From Cohnella thailandensis (GTDB taxonomy: Bacteria > Bacillota > Bacilli > Paenibacillales > Paenibacillaceae), in assembly GCF_014212135.1 (NCBI RefSeq), contig NZ_JACJVQ010000005.1, positions 573,702-637,701 of the forward strand: DNA of 64,000 nt, given 5' to 3'. A program made the translations under genes and the position numbers. Below the pieces are notes generated by a model. That model was not told where the DNA came from, made no database searches, and saw only the letters and a list, made by a program, of their open reading frames with translations. Positions 44,851-53,405 of the stretch are shown one piece after another. Each line of letters begins with the position of its first letter. Position 1 is the first letter of the stretch.

Positions 44851-44852
44851 TC

Positions 44853-46856
44853 TTATCTTCCGCCTTCCTCCCTATTGAACCGCACGATCTTGAACTCATA
44901 GCGCCCGACCCGCAATTCGCCTGGCGGTAAAGCTTCCCCGGTCGAAGGGTCCCAACCGGGACGCGGCAGGGTGACGCTGCCGCCGGAACCGTCCATGTTG
45001 ACGACGACCCATAGATCGTAACCGTCCCCACGGCGGGGAGCCACGATCGTTCCTCCAGACACGTCGCTGCGGACAGAGACATGGGCTTCGTCGGCATAGT
45101 GCAGCATCAGCTTCTCCAGCAGACGCTCGCCCTCCTCCCCGGCCGGCATGGAACCAAGGAGCACGAGCTTCCCCTTGCCGATGCGCTTCTCGGTCGCGAA
45201 GGCGAAACCGGGAGTCAAGCCTTCCTCGACGATCCCGACGGCCGTCGCATCCTTCGGCTCGAACACCTCGCTCCACATCGATAAAGGGGCGGACAGCCCG
45301 AACGCCCGCCCGCGGCTTGCGCTCTCGTCCATCGGATAGCTGTAGACGGCTTCCGCGCCCGCCAGCTTCTCCAATTCTCCCAGTGCCGCGTCGGTGTGCA
45401 AGGTATGCTCCTCCGTGCGGGTTCCCGTCAGCGGCCCGGCGATCCAGACGCCTCCGTCCCGCATGAAAGCCTTCGCGCGTTCCGTCAATTCCGGAGAGAG
45501 ATAAGGAAGGAACGGCGTAAACAGAAGCTTGTAACCGTCTAACTCCGCGCCCTCCGGAACGACGTCCCGGTGGAGACCGGCCGCAAGCAGCCGCTCGTAG
45601 AAGCCGGTCATGAGCCCGCGATGGTTCATTCGGCGGTGCGGCTCCGTCAGAAGGAACGCCTTCGCCCGATCCGAGTAGACGAGCGCGACCTCGGCTTGGG
45701 CAGGCCGGGTATCCGCGAGCGCCGGCTCCAGCCGCTTTCGGGCTTCCTCCACCTCCAGCACGTTCGCGTAGCCGACGGTAGGCTTGCCCCATGCGCTGAG
45801 AACCGAGCCGTGCGGCTGCTCGCAGCCGGCTCGCTGCTGGCGCCAGAGCCAATAGCAGAACGCTTCGGCCCCCAGGGCGTAAGCGGCCGCGGCTTCCGCC
45901 TTTAAGTACCCGTTCGGGTGAGGCTTGGCCCAGCTCGTAAGCGATCCCGCGTAGGAGGGGCTTGTCTCCATGATCCAATACCCCTTGCCTCTCTTGAAGT
46001 TTCGCCATAGATCGTTGTTGAACAGATAGGCCGTCGCGTTATCGCAGGTGGCGTACGTGTCGAAGGAAGCGAAGTCGAGCCCGCGGAACAGCCGCTCGTT
46101 ATCCGCGTGGAAGGCGACGCTCCCGTTGTGCGTGATCGGGGCGTCCGAATGCTTGCGAAGGATCGTCGCTTGCTCGTCCGCGAATTCGGCGAGCTTCTCC
46201 ATGGAGAATAGCCGGTACATCGTTCGAAGAGAGGAGTTGTGAAGGAACGGAGCCGGACCCGGACTGGGCACCTGCCCGAAGCCGGCGTAGCGTTCGCTCC
46301 AAATGTCCGTCCCCCAAGCCTCGTTCAGCTTATCGATCGTGCCGTAGCGGGAACGCAGCCATTCACGCCAGAGCGAAAGGCATTCCGGGCAGAAGCATTC
46401 CGCGACGTGGGCTTTGAACTCGTTATCGAGCTGCCAGGCGACAAGACCGGGCAGCCGCCCGAGCTCGCGGGAGAGCCTTTCGGCAATCGCGGCCGCCCTG
46501 CTCCGGTAATAGGCCTGATTCGTGCAGGCGTGCTGCCTTGAGCCGTGCTGCATCCTCTCCAGCTTCTCGTTCACGTGCATCCGTTCGGGGTGGCCGTGCG
46601 AGAACCAGATCGGCGGCGTTGCCGTAGGGGTGCACATGACCGTCTCGATCCCATTGTCGTTAAGCAGCCCGATTATCCGGGCGAAGAAGCCGAGCTCGAT
46701 TCGCCCTTCCTCCGGCTCCATTTTGGACCATGCGAACTCTCCGAGCCGCACGACGTTGATACCAGCCTTCTTCATTTCTTCCGCATCTTGAAGAAGAGTT
46801 CTCTCGTCCCAAAGCTCCGGGTACCAGGCGGCCCCGTGATACAGCTTGTCAGCCAC
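44853..46856 (-). CDS. GH42 beta-galactosidase (YesZ/GanA-like)
   Basis: Cytosolic exo-galactosidase of 667 residues that would remove galactose from RG-I or galactan oligosaccharides. (beta/alpha)8 domain with acid/base E146 in WQLDNEF and nucleophile E297 in WIMETSPS; the family zinc cluster C111, C154, C156, C159 (ECFCPEC) is complete. A trimerisation domain (~390-590) and small C-terminal domain follow. GTG start with a modest ribosome site. It has its own regulon promoter 30 bp upstream, divergent from the importer operon. Confidence 0.93.
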   Translation of the reverse strand: MADKLYHGAAWYPELWDERTLLQDAEEMKKAGINVVRLGEFAWSKMEPEEGRIELGFFARIIGLLNDNGIETVMCTPTATPPIWFSHGHPERMHVNEKLERMQHGSRQHACTNQAYYRSRAAAIAERLSRELGRLPGLVAWQLDNEFKAHVAECFCPECLSLWREWLRSRYGTIDKLNEAWGTDIWSERYAGFGQVPSPGPAPFLHNSSLRTMYRLFSMEKLAEFADEQATILRKHSDAPITHNGSVAFHADNERLFRGLDFASFDTYATCDNATAYLFNNDLWRNFKRGKGYWIMETSPSYAGSLTSWAKPHPNGYLKAEAAAAYALGAEAFCYWLWRQQRAGCEQPHGSVLSAWGKPTVGYANVLEVEEARKRLEPALADTRPAQAEVALVYSDRAKAFLLTEPHRRMNHRGLMTGFYERLLAAGLHRDVVPEGAELDGYKLLFTPFLPYLSPELTERAKAFMRDGGVWIAGPLTGTRTEEHTLHTDAALGELEKLAGAEAVYSYPMDESASRGRAFGLSAPLSMWSEVFEPKDATAVGIVEEGLTPGFAFATEKRIGKGKLVLLGSMPAGEEGERLLEKLMLHYADEAHVSVRSDVSGGTIVAPRRGDGYDLWVVVNMDGSGGSVTLPRPGWDPSTGEALPPGELRVGRYEFKIVRFNREEGGR

Positions 46857-46889
46857 TACATCGCCTGCTTTCCATGAGTAGTCGCCTCT

Positions 46890-46924
46890 ACTATAGACTT
46901 GCGGAATTCGAACGGCAATTGGAC
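46890..46924 (-). promoter_or_regulatory. Regulon promoter 2 (GH42, minus strand)
   Basis: On the minus strand GTCCAA leads into -35 TTGCCG (46918-46913), a 17-bp spacer and -10 TATAGT (46895-46890). It shares the GTCC(A/G)ATTGCCG block with promoter 1. Confidence 0.7.
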
Positions 46925-47032
46925 GATTTTGAGAGGCCGCCGCCTCGGCTTTTGACTGTTTTAACGGATTAGCACTTTATTGACGGAAGGGCGGAACAGG
47001 CGCCGTTACGCGGCTTTCGGCAGCGTCAAAAA

Positions 47033-47068
47033 TGTCTAATTGGCGGTAAGCGGCCGGGGACGCATAAT
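47033..47068 (+). promoter_or_regulatory. Regulon promoter 3 (importer operon)
   Basis: ATGTCTAA (from 47032/33) joins -35 TTGGCG (47040-47045), a 17-bp spacer and -10 CATAAT (47063-47068), about 90 bp before the first permease. Between this and promoter 2 the 302-bp divergent spacer contains no gene. Confidence 0.7.
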
Positions 47069-47158
47069 GAACACCAAGGACGGCTCGGAACTCGCCGGGC
47101 CGCAACCGCAAACAACCATTCCGCATTCATGGACGCGATCTCAGGGAGGTGACAAGAA

Positions 47159-48136
47159 ATGAAGATCAGGACCGAGCCGAATCCAGGCAGCGGATCCGTC
47201 GCGGCAGCCGCGCCGACTGCTTCGTTGGGCAGAACGAGAAGGTGGGCCAAGCTGAAGAAGGACAAATGGATTTATCTCTTGCTGGCTCCGGGCCTTCTTT
47301 ATTTCCTTATTTTCAAGTATGTGCCCATGTGGGGGATTCTGCTTGCGTTTAAGGACTACCAGCCGTTTCTGGGCTTCTGGAAAAGCTCGTGGGTCGGCTT
47401 CGAGCATTTCAAGATTTTCTTCGGAAATCCCGAGTTTGTCATGCTGCTGCGCAACACGTTGATCCTGTCGTTCTACAACCTGCTCTTCTACTTCCCGGTG
47501 CCGATCATTCTCGCGCTGCTGCTGAACGAGGTTCGCCGAGCGTACTTTAAACGAACGATCCAGACTCTGATCTACGTGCCGCACTTTATCTCCATGGTTA
47601 TCGTGGCCAGCCTTACCTATGTATTCCTGACGACCCAAGGGGGCATCGTCAACGGGCTGCTGGAGAAGTACACCGGAAGCACGATCGACTTCCTGGCGAG
47701 CCCGGACTGGTTCCGGCCGATGATCATCCTTCAGACGATCTGGAAAGAAAGCGGTTTCGGAACGATTATCTTCCTGGCCGCGCTGGCCGGGGTCGACGTC
47801 GAGCAGTACGAAGCGGCGATCATGGACGGCGCCAATCGCTGGCGTCAGCTGTGGCACATCACGCTCCCGTCGATTCGCAACACGATCGTCATCCTGCTCA
47901 TTCTGCGGATGGGGGAAGTGATGGACAACGGCTTCGAGCAGATCTACCTGATGCTGAATCCGCTCAACCGCGAAGTGGCGGAGGTGTTCGATACCTACGT
48001 CTACATGATGGGGATTACGCAAGGGGCGTTCAGCTACAGCACGGCCGTCGGCCTGTTCAAGGCGGTCATCGGAGTCATCCTCGTGCTGGGGTCGAACTGG
48101 CTGGCCAAGCGTTTCGGACAAACCGGCATCTATTGA
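47159..48136 (+). CDS. ABC oligosaccharide importer permease, LplB/YteP type
   Basis: 325 residues, six helices after a ~35-residue basic cytosolic head. Typical LplB sequence: YLLLAPGLLYFLIFKYVPMWGILLAFKDYQPF (spread over residues ~40-72) and the EAA loop YEAAIMDGANRWRQLWHITLPSI, which docks the ATPase. ATG follows AGGGAGGTG. Homologues import RG-I disaccharides or other pectic oligosaccharides. First gene of the importer operon. Confidence 0.93.
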   Translation: MKIRTEPNPGSGSVAAAAPTASLGRTRRWAKLKKDKWIYLLLAPGLLYFLIFKYVPMWGILLAFKDYQPFLGFWKSSWVGFEHFKIFFGNPEFVMLLRNTLILSFYNLLFYFPVPIILALLLNEVRRAYFKRTIQTLIYVPHFISMVIVASLTYVFLTTQGGIVNGLLEKYTGSTIDFLASPDWFRPMIILQTIWKESGFGTIIFLAALAGVDVEQYEAAIMDGANRWRQLWHITLPSIRNTIVILLILRMGEVMDNGFEQIYLMLNPLNREVAEVFDTYVYMMGITQGAFSYSTAVGLFKAVIGVILVLGSNWLAKRFGQTGIY

Positions 48137-48171
48137 TCTACCCTCGGATCCCGTGAGAAGGAGGCAGACCC

Positions 48172-49056
48172 TTGAACAAAACGTACCGGACCTTCGGCGG
48201 AACCGTCTTCGACGCCGCGAACTACATCGTGCTGTCCGCCATCGGCATCGCCGCCGTTCTCCCGTTCCTATACGTTGTAGCGGGCTCGTTCGCGAGCGAT
48301 ACGGAATTGACGCAGCGGGCATTCTTCATCGTCCCTCACTCGTTCTCGCTGATGGCCTACAAGTACATTTTTTCGACCGACACCATTTTGCACAGCCTGA
48401 TGAATTCCATGTACGTGACCGTAGTCGGAACTCTCGTCAACCTGGTCTTCACCGTTACGATGGCTTACGGACTCTCCAAAAAGAACGTCGCCGGACGAAA
48501 TATGATAATGAACCTGATCATATTCTCCATGTTGTTCGGGGGCGGCCTCATCCCGACCTATCTGGTCGTCAGGGAGCTGCAACTGCTCGATTCGTACTGG
48601 GCGCTCATGCTGCCCGGCGCGATCAGCGCGTTCAACCTCATCATCGTCAAGAACTTCTTCCAGGAGCTCCCGCCGGAGCTGGAGGAAGCGGCCAAGATTG
48701 ACGGATGCTCGGACCTGAGCCTGCTGTGGAGAATCGTGCTGCCGCTGTCGATGCCCGTTCTCGCCACGTTCACCTTGTTCTATGCCGTCGGGCATTGGAA
48801 CAACTTTTTCTCCGCGCTGCTGTATATCAACGATCCGGAGAAGTGGCCGCTTCAGGTCATGCTCAGGCAGATCGTGCTGCTCTCCCAGATGGCCGCGGGC
48901 AGCGCCGACAGCGTCGATTACAATTACGTTCAGCAAGCCCAGCAATCGATCAAGATGGCGGTCATCGTCGTCGGCACTCTTCCTATCCTGTTCGTATATC
49001 CGTTCCTTCAGAAGCATTTCGCCAAGGGAGTGTTGATCGGTTCGGTCAAGGGGTGA
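48172..49056 (+). CDS. ABC oligosaccharide importer permease, LplC/YtcP type
   Basis: 294 residues, six helices, ARAC-like CUT1 permease. EAA loop LEEAAKIDGCSDLSLLWRIVLPLS and the C-terminal FVYPFLQKHFAKGVLIGSVKG ending are diagnostic of the LplC group. TTG start 8 nt after AGAAGGAGG, 35 nt after its partner. No ATP-binding gene is present, as is usual for this family, which borrows a shared MsmX-type ATPase encoded elsewhere. Confidence 0.93.
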   Translation: MNKTYRTFGGTVFDAANYIVLSAIGIAAVLPFLYVVAGSFASDTELTQRAFFIVPHSFSLMAYKYIFSTDTILHSLMNSMYVTVVGTLVNLVFTVTMAYGLSKKNVAGRNMIMNLIIFSMLFGGGLIPTYLVVRELQLLDSYWALMLPGAISAFNLIIVKNFFQELPPELEEAAKIDGCSDLSLLWRIVLPLSMPVLATFTLFYAVGHWNNFFSALLYINDPEKWPLQVMLRQIVLLSQMAAGSADSVDYNYVQQAQQSIKMAVIVVGTLPILFVYPFLQKHFAKGVLIGSVKG

Positions 49057-49130
49057 ACGGATGGCGATATCGATTGGCCTGCAAGGATGCACTTCATTCA
49101 TTCGTTTATTTTAAAAAGGGAGGAACACAA

Positions 49131-50738
49131 ATGAGACAAAGAAAGTTGAAATCGTGGACCATTCTTGCGGCAAGCGCGGTTGCGCTGGCGTCCCTGGCCG
49201 GATGCGGGGGAGACAACTCGAACTCGAACTCGAATTCGAATTCGGAATCGGCCGCTTCTCCGAAGGCTTCGCCCTCCGGCTCCGCGGGTCAGAAGGCCGG
49301 AACGGAGAAGCCGCTTGACTTAAGCATCATGCTGCCGATCTTCAAGACGAACTACCCTAAGGACGACGGCCCGGTCACCACGGAGATCGAGAAGAGAACG
49401 AACACGAACATTCACCTGGAATGGGTTCCTAACGCTTCCTACGCGGACAAATTCAACATTACGCTCGCATCGGGCAAGCTCCCTACGATTATCTACGTGC
49501 CGGACGTCAAAAATCCCAGCTTCGTCAACGCCGCCAAGAACGGCGCGTTCTGGGATCTGACCGGGTATCTGAAGGATTACGAGTACTTGAGCCAGGCGAA
49601 CGAGGTCATCCTTAACAACTCGACCGTCGAAGGCAAGAATTACGGCATCTACCGCGGACGTGCGCTGGGCCGCAACGGCATCAATTACCGCAAGGATTGG
49701 CTGGAAGCGGTAGGCATGCAGCCCCCGAAGACGATAGACGATTTCTACAACATGTTGAAAGCGTTTAAAGAGAAGGACCCGGACAAGAACGGCAAGGACG
49801 ACACGTACGGCATGGTGCTCGTCAAGTGGACCGGGCAATGGGCGAGCGGTTTCGATACGATCAAGCTGTGGTTTGGGGCGCCGAACAAGTGGGGAGTCGT
49901 AGACGGCAAGCTGGTGCCGGAGCATCAGACGAAGGAATATCTGGAAGCGCTCAAATTCATGAAGAAGCTGTACGAAGAAAAGCTGATCAACCAAGACTTC
50001 GCCGTGTTCGACAGCGCGAAGTGGAACGATCCCGTCGTCAACAATCAGGCCGGCGTCATCGTCGACGTTACCGACAACGCGGCGCGCCTGGACGATAAGA
50101 TCCACGCGGCGCTTGCCTTGGAAGGCAAGGACAACCCGGACGTTCACTACGTGGACAATATGATCGGCGTGATCGGCGATCACGGGCTCCGCGCGCTGCC
50201 GACTTCCGGCTTCGCGGGCATGCTGGCGATTCCGAAGTCGACGGTCAAGACCGAGGAGGAGCTGAAGCGCGTGCTCGCGTTCATTGACCGGATGAACCAG
50301 CCGGAGCTTCAGACTCTGGCCGGGTACGGAATCGAAGGCAAGCATTATACGCTCGACGGCAGCGATATCGTTCAGAGCAAAGACACCGCTCTCCTCGAGT
50401 CGGAGGTCGAGGGGCTGAACCAGATGCTGACGTTCATTCCGGCCGATCAAGGCTTGAAGGTCAAGCAAACGCCGCTTCGCCTCCAAACGACCAAAATCCA
50501 GAAGGAAGCGGAGCAATACATCGTGCCGAATCCGGCCGAGCCGTTCATCTCGACCGTCTACTCGCAGAAGGGCCAGCAGCTCGACAACATCATCAACGAC
50601 GCGCGCATTAAATTCATCGTCGGCCAAACCGACGAAGCCGGGCTTCTGTCCGCTTTCGAGACCTGGAAGAAATCGGGCGGGGACGATCTGACGAAGGAAA
50701 TGAACGAATTGTACGCGGCCGCGAACAACAAGGGATAG
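49131..50738 (+). CDS. Solute-binding lipoprotein of the oligosaccharide importer (LplA/YtcQ type)
   Basis: 535-residue binding protein with a lipoprotein signal; the lipobox is SLAGC with the modified Cys at position 25. It is followed by an Asn/Ser/Ala-Pro linker (~28-60) and a two-lobed CUT1 domain with a DPDKNGKDDTYG calcium-loop-like motif near 215 that LplA-type proteins carry. ATG 49131 after AAAGGGAGG; a much longer upstream frame overlaps the permease and is not real. Ligand is probably an unsaturated RG-I oligosaccharide by context. Confidence 0.93.
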   Translation: MRQRKLKSWTILAASAVALASLAGCGGDNSNSNSNSNSESAASPKASPSGSAGQKAGTEKPLDLSIMLPIFKTNYPKDDGPVTTEIEKRTNTNIHLEWVPNASYADKFNITLASGKLPTIIYVPDVKNPSFVNAAKNGAFWDLTGYLKDYEYLSQANEVILNNSTVEGKNYGIYRGRALGRNGINYRKDWLEAVGMQPPKTIDDFYNMLKAFKEKDPDKNGKDDTYGMVLVKWTGQWASGFDTIKLWFGAPNKWGVVDGKLVPEHQTKEYLEALKFMKKLYEEKLINQDFAVFDSAKWNDPVVNNQAGVIVDVTDNAARLDDKIHAALALEGKDNPDVHYVDNMIGVIGDHGLRALPTSGFAGMLAIPKSTVKTEEELKRVLAFIDRMNQPELQTLAGYGIEGKHYTLDGSDIVQSKDTALLESEVEGLNQMLTFIPADQGLKVKQTPLRLQTTKIQKEAEQYIVPNPAEPFISTVYSQKGQQLDNIINDARIKFIVGQTDEAGLLSAFETWKKSGGDDLTKEMNELYAAANNKG

Positions 50739-50750
50739 GGATGAGAAATC

Positions 50751-50780
50751 AGGCCGTCCGGAGCGTTTCCGGACGGCCTT
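50751..50780 (+). terminator. Terminator of the importer operon
   Basis: GGCCGTCCGGA (50752-50762) pairs with TCCGGACGGCC (50768-50778); T-rich after. Confidence 0.85.
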
Positions 50781-50884
50781 CTTCGGCTGCCGCCCCTTTT
50801 TTTGCCTTCCCCGTCCCCTCCGTATGGGGTATTCTTGAAGGGATAGCCCGCGGGCGACGATAACGACAAACGGGTGGTGAGCGA

Positions 50885-53224
50885 ATGCTGTCTACGCTAA
50901 GAGCAGGGTTGGCGAGGGGGATCGAACGTTCCTCGGCCCGAATGGGGCGCTTCTATACGAAGAGCCTGATCATGATCTTTCTCGTCTCCGGCATTCCCGG
51001 TCTCATTACCGGGGCTCTCGTTTACGAGATCGCCGGGGGGCGGATGGAGAACGAGCTGCTGCAGATGCACTACAAGCAGATCGAGCAAAGATCGAAGATC
51101 ATCGACGATCAGCTCGGCAACCTGGAGCTTCTCTTGTCGCATTGGGCGTTCGACAACAAGTTCGGAAGCGAGCTTCAAGAGATGGATTTCGTCCGCAGCT
51201 TCGAGAAGACGATCGATCTGACGAAGACGCTGATCGCGATGCAAGGCTCCAACGCGATGGTCAAACAGGCGGAGCTCTACGTAAGCCGGGAGAATTCCGT
51301 GCTGTTCAACCCGGAGTACGGAGTTCTCGGGGAAGATTCCGCGTCGCGAGTTTACGAGCCTCTATTGCGGGGGCCCGCCGAGACGTTTTGGACGCAGTGG
51401 GCGTTCGATGCCCAGCGTCCGAACGATAAAGACCTCGCGCTCGTTCACCGCATCCCCGGAGGCAGTCTTCAGCCTTACGGCGTGTTGGCGTTCCGGTTCA
51501 ACAGCGACAAGTTCGCCGATCTCCTGAAGACGATGACGCCGTATAACGACGGGGAGACCTTGCTCATGCAAACGACGGGGGATCTGTATGTTTCCGCAAA
51601 TGGAAGCGCTTACGATTCTCCTTTCGCGGTCGCGCTTCGCGAGAAGGTAGAGTCCGACGGGCGGACGAACGGATCGTTCTTCCTGGACTGGAAGGGGGCC
51701 ACGTATACCGTGTCGTTCGGAAGCTTGTCCCGCATCGCGGACGAATGGATCTACGTGTCGGCCGCGCCCATATCGAACATTACTTCGCCCGTCGTCACGA
51801 TCTCGAAGGTCATCATTTCGGTCAGCCTTGCCGTATTGATCGTCGCGGCCGCTCTGGCGTGGCTTGCCTCGCACAGGATCTATTCCCCGGTGCGCCGCTT
51901 GGTGACGCTGTTCGGGGAGACGGGGAATGGGCAAGGCCGCGAGGACGAGTTCGCCCTTATCGAGCGCAGATGGCTTAGTCTTCACGAGGAGAGCCTCGAG
52001 CTGAACACGAAGCTGGCGAAGCAGCTGCCTCAGATCAAGGAGAGCTTCCTGCATCAGCTGCTGCAAGGCTATCTGTACGCCTATTCGGAAGAGGATCTTC
52101 TTAGGCGCATGGAGCAGCTGAAGTGGGAGCTGACGGACCGCAGCCTGATCGTCTTCTACATCCAGCTGATCGGGATCGGAGCCCAGGAAGCCCGGTTCCG
52201 GGAAGGCGACGAAGGGCTCGTTACGTTCGCCGCCGTCAACATGATCGGCGAGCTGGCGGACCGGCGCTTCGAGCAGAGCAGCACGGTCAACTTCCACGAC
52301 CTGACCGCCGGCTTGCTTGCCGTCGTGCCGAACGGGGAGGATTACAAGGCTTCGCTGCAATCGTTCGGGGAAGAGCTCACCCAGTCGATCAACCAGATCC
52401 TGAATCTGCGGATCGCCGTCGCCGTCAGCCGTCCGATCGCCCGCGTCTCCGACGTTCCTCTCGCTTACGAGCGGGCAAAGCAGGCGGCCGGCTACCGAAA
52501 CTTCGCCAACGTCAATCAGATCATCGATATGGACGAAGTCGATTCGAACGGAGACGCCCCGGAGGAGCTGCGGTATCCGTTTACGCTGGAGCGGGAGCTG
52601 ATCCAGGCTCTGCGCACGGGGCGGGAGCGGGAGGCGGAGGAACTGCTCGAATCGTTCCTAGCCGCGCTTTCCTGCGAAGGGGCCAAGGAATACGAGGTTC
52701 AGCAAGGGATGCTTCATCTGCTTGGCAATGTCCAGCATGCGATCATGGTGTCCGGCATTCATCCGGGCCGCCTGTTCAAGGGAGAGAACCTGTACGAGGA
52801 GCTCTCCCAAATCCGGGAGCCGAGAAGAATGCTGGCCTGGTTCCGCAGGAAGGTGCTGCTGCCGTTCCAGACGGAGCTGGCGAGCCGCTCGGACGCCCAG
52901 GTGAAGAGAATGATCGAGCAGGCGATGATCTATCTTCAAGAGAATTACATGGCCGATATCTCGCTGGACAACTGCGCCGAGCATGCGGGCTGCAATCCGT
53001 TTTTCCTGAGCAAGGCGTTCAAGCAGGTTACCGGCAAAAACTTCATCGATTATTTGACGGAGCTGCGGACGGACAAGGCAAAGGAGCTGCTTCGGGATAC
53101 GGAGCTCAGGATCAACGAGGTCGCCGAGCGGGTCGGCTATCAGCATAGCTACTTCAATCGAATCTTCAAGAAGATGGAGGGAATGACTCCGTCCCGATAT
53201 CGGGAACTGAGCCGGCACGGTTGA
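50885..53224 (+). CDS. Membrane-bound AraC-family regulator (YtdP-like)
   Basis: 779 residues. Helix 1 at ~25-47 (SLIMIFLVSGIPGLITGALVY spread over it), an extracellular dCache-like sensor (~48-295), helix 2 (~300-325, VIISVSLAVLIVAAALAWLAS by position), a cytosolic linker, and a C-terminal AraC double helix-turn-helix (~680-775): ISLDNCAEHAGCNPFFLSKAFKQ and INEVAERVGYQHSYFNRIFKKMEGMTP. No receiver or kinase domain, so it is a one-component sensor-regulator. Sited between importer and lyase operons, it is the likely controller of the four matching promoters. ATG after GGGTGGTG. Confidence 0.9.
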   Translation: MLSTLRAGLARGIERSSARMGRFYTKSLIMIFLVSGIPGLITGALVYEIAGGRMENELLQMHYKQIEQRSKIIDDQLGNLELLLSHWAFDNKFGSELQEMDFVRSFEKTIDLTKTLIAMQGSNAMVKQAELYVSRENSVLFNPEYGVLGEDSASRVYEPLLRGPAETFWTQWAFDAQRPNDKDLALVHRIPGGSLQPYGVLAFRFNSDKFADLLKTMTPYNDGETLLMQTTGDLYVSANGSAYDSPFAVALREKVESDGRTNGSFFLDWKGATYTVSFGSLSRIADEWIYVSAAPISNITSPVVTISKVIISVSLAVLIVAAALAWLASHRIYSPVRRLVTLFGETGNGQGREDEFALIERRWLSLHEESLELNTKLAKQLPQIKESFLHQLLQGYLYAYSEEDLLRRMEQLKWELTDRSLIVFYIQLIGIGAQEARFREGDEGLVTFAAVNMIGELADRRFEQSSTVNFHDLTAGLLAVVPNGEDYKASLQSFGEELTQSINQILNLRIAVAVSRPIARVSDVPLAYERAKQAAGYRNFANVNQIIDMDEVDSNGDAPEELRYPFTLERELIQALRTGREREAEELLESFLAALSCEGAKEYEVQQGMLHLLGNVQHAIMVSGIHPGRLFKGENLYEELSQIREPRRMLAWFRRKVLLPFQTELASRSDAQVKRMIEQAMIYLQENYMADISLDNCAEHAGCNPFFLSKAFKQVTGKNFIDYLTELRTDKAKELLRDTELRINEVAERVGYQHSYFNRIFKKMEGMTPSRYRELSRHG

Positions 53225-53300
53225 ACCGAACTTCATTTTCTTGCGAAGGGGAAAAGGGAAAGAGACGCGGAGGAGCAACAATGTGCAAATGCGATCCGAA

Positions 53301-53370
53301 ATGTCCAAAGCGCCCTTCCGGCGATCGGCAATAATGTCCGATTGTCCGCAAGCGGGAGCTCTCCTAGAAT
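53301..53370 (+). promoter_or_regulatory. Regulon promoter 4 (YetA-like operon) with upstream half-sites
   Basis: ATGTCCGA joins -35 TTGTCC (53342-53347), a 17-bp spacer and -10 TAGAAT (53365-53370). Upstream copies ATGTCCAAAGCG at 53301 and ATGTGCAAATGCG at 53281 may be extra activator half-sites. Confidence 0.7.
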
Positions 53371-53405
53371 GAAGCCCATAACGCACTCAAAGGAGAGATG
53401 GAGTC

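Noticed and set aside
48705-49130. Long N-terminal extension of the solute-binding protein
   Set aside because: It lies entirely in another frame of the second permease, while ATG 49131 has AAAGGGAGG and a lipoprotein signal.
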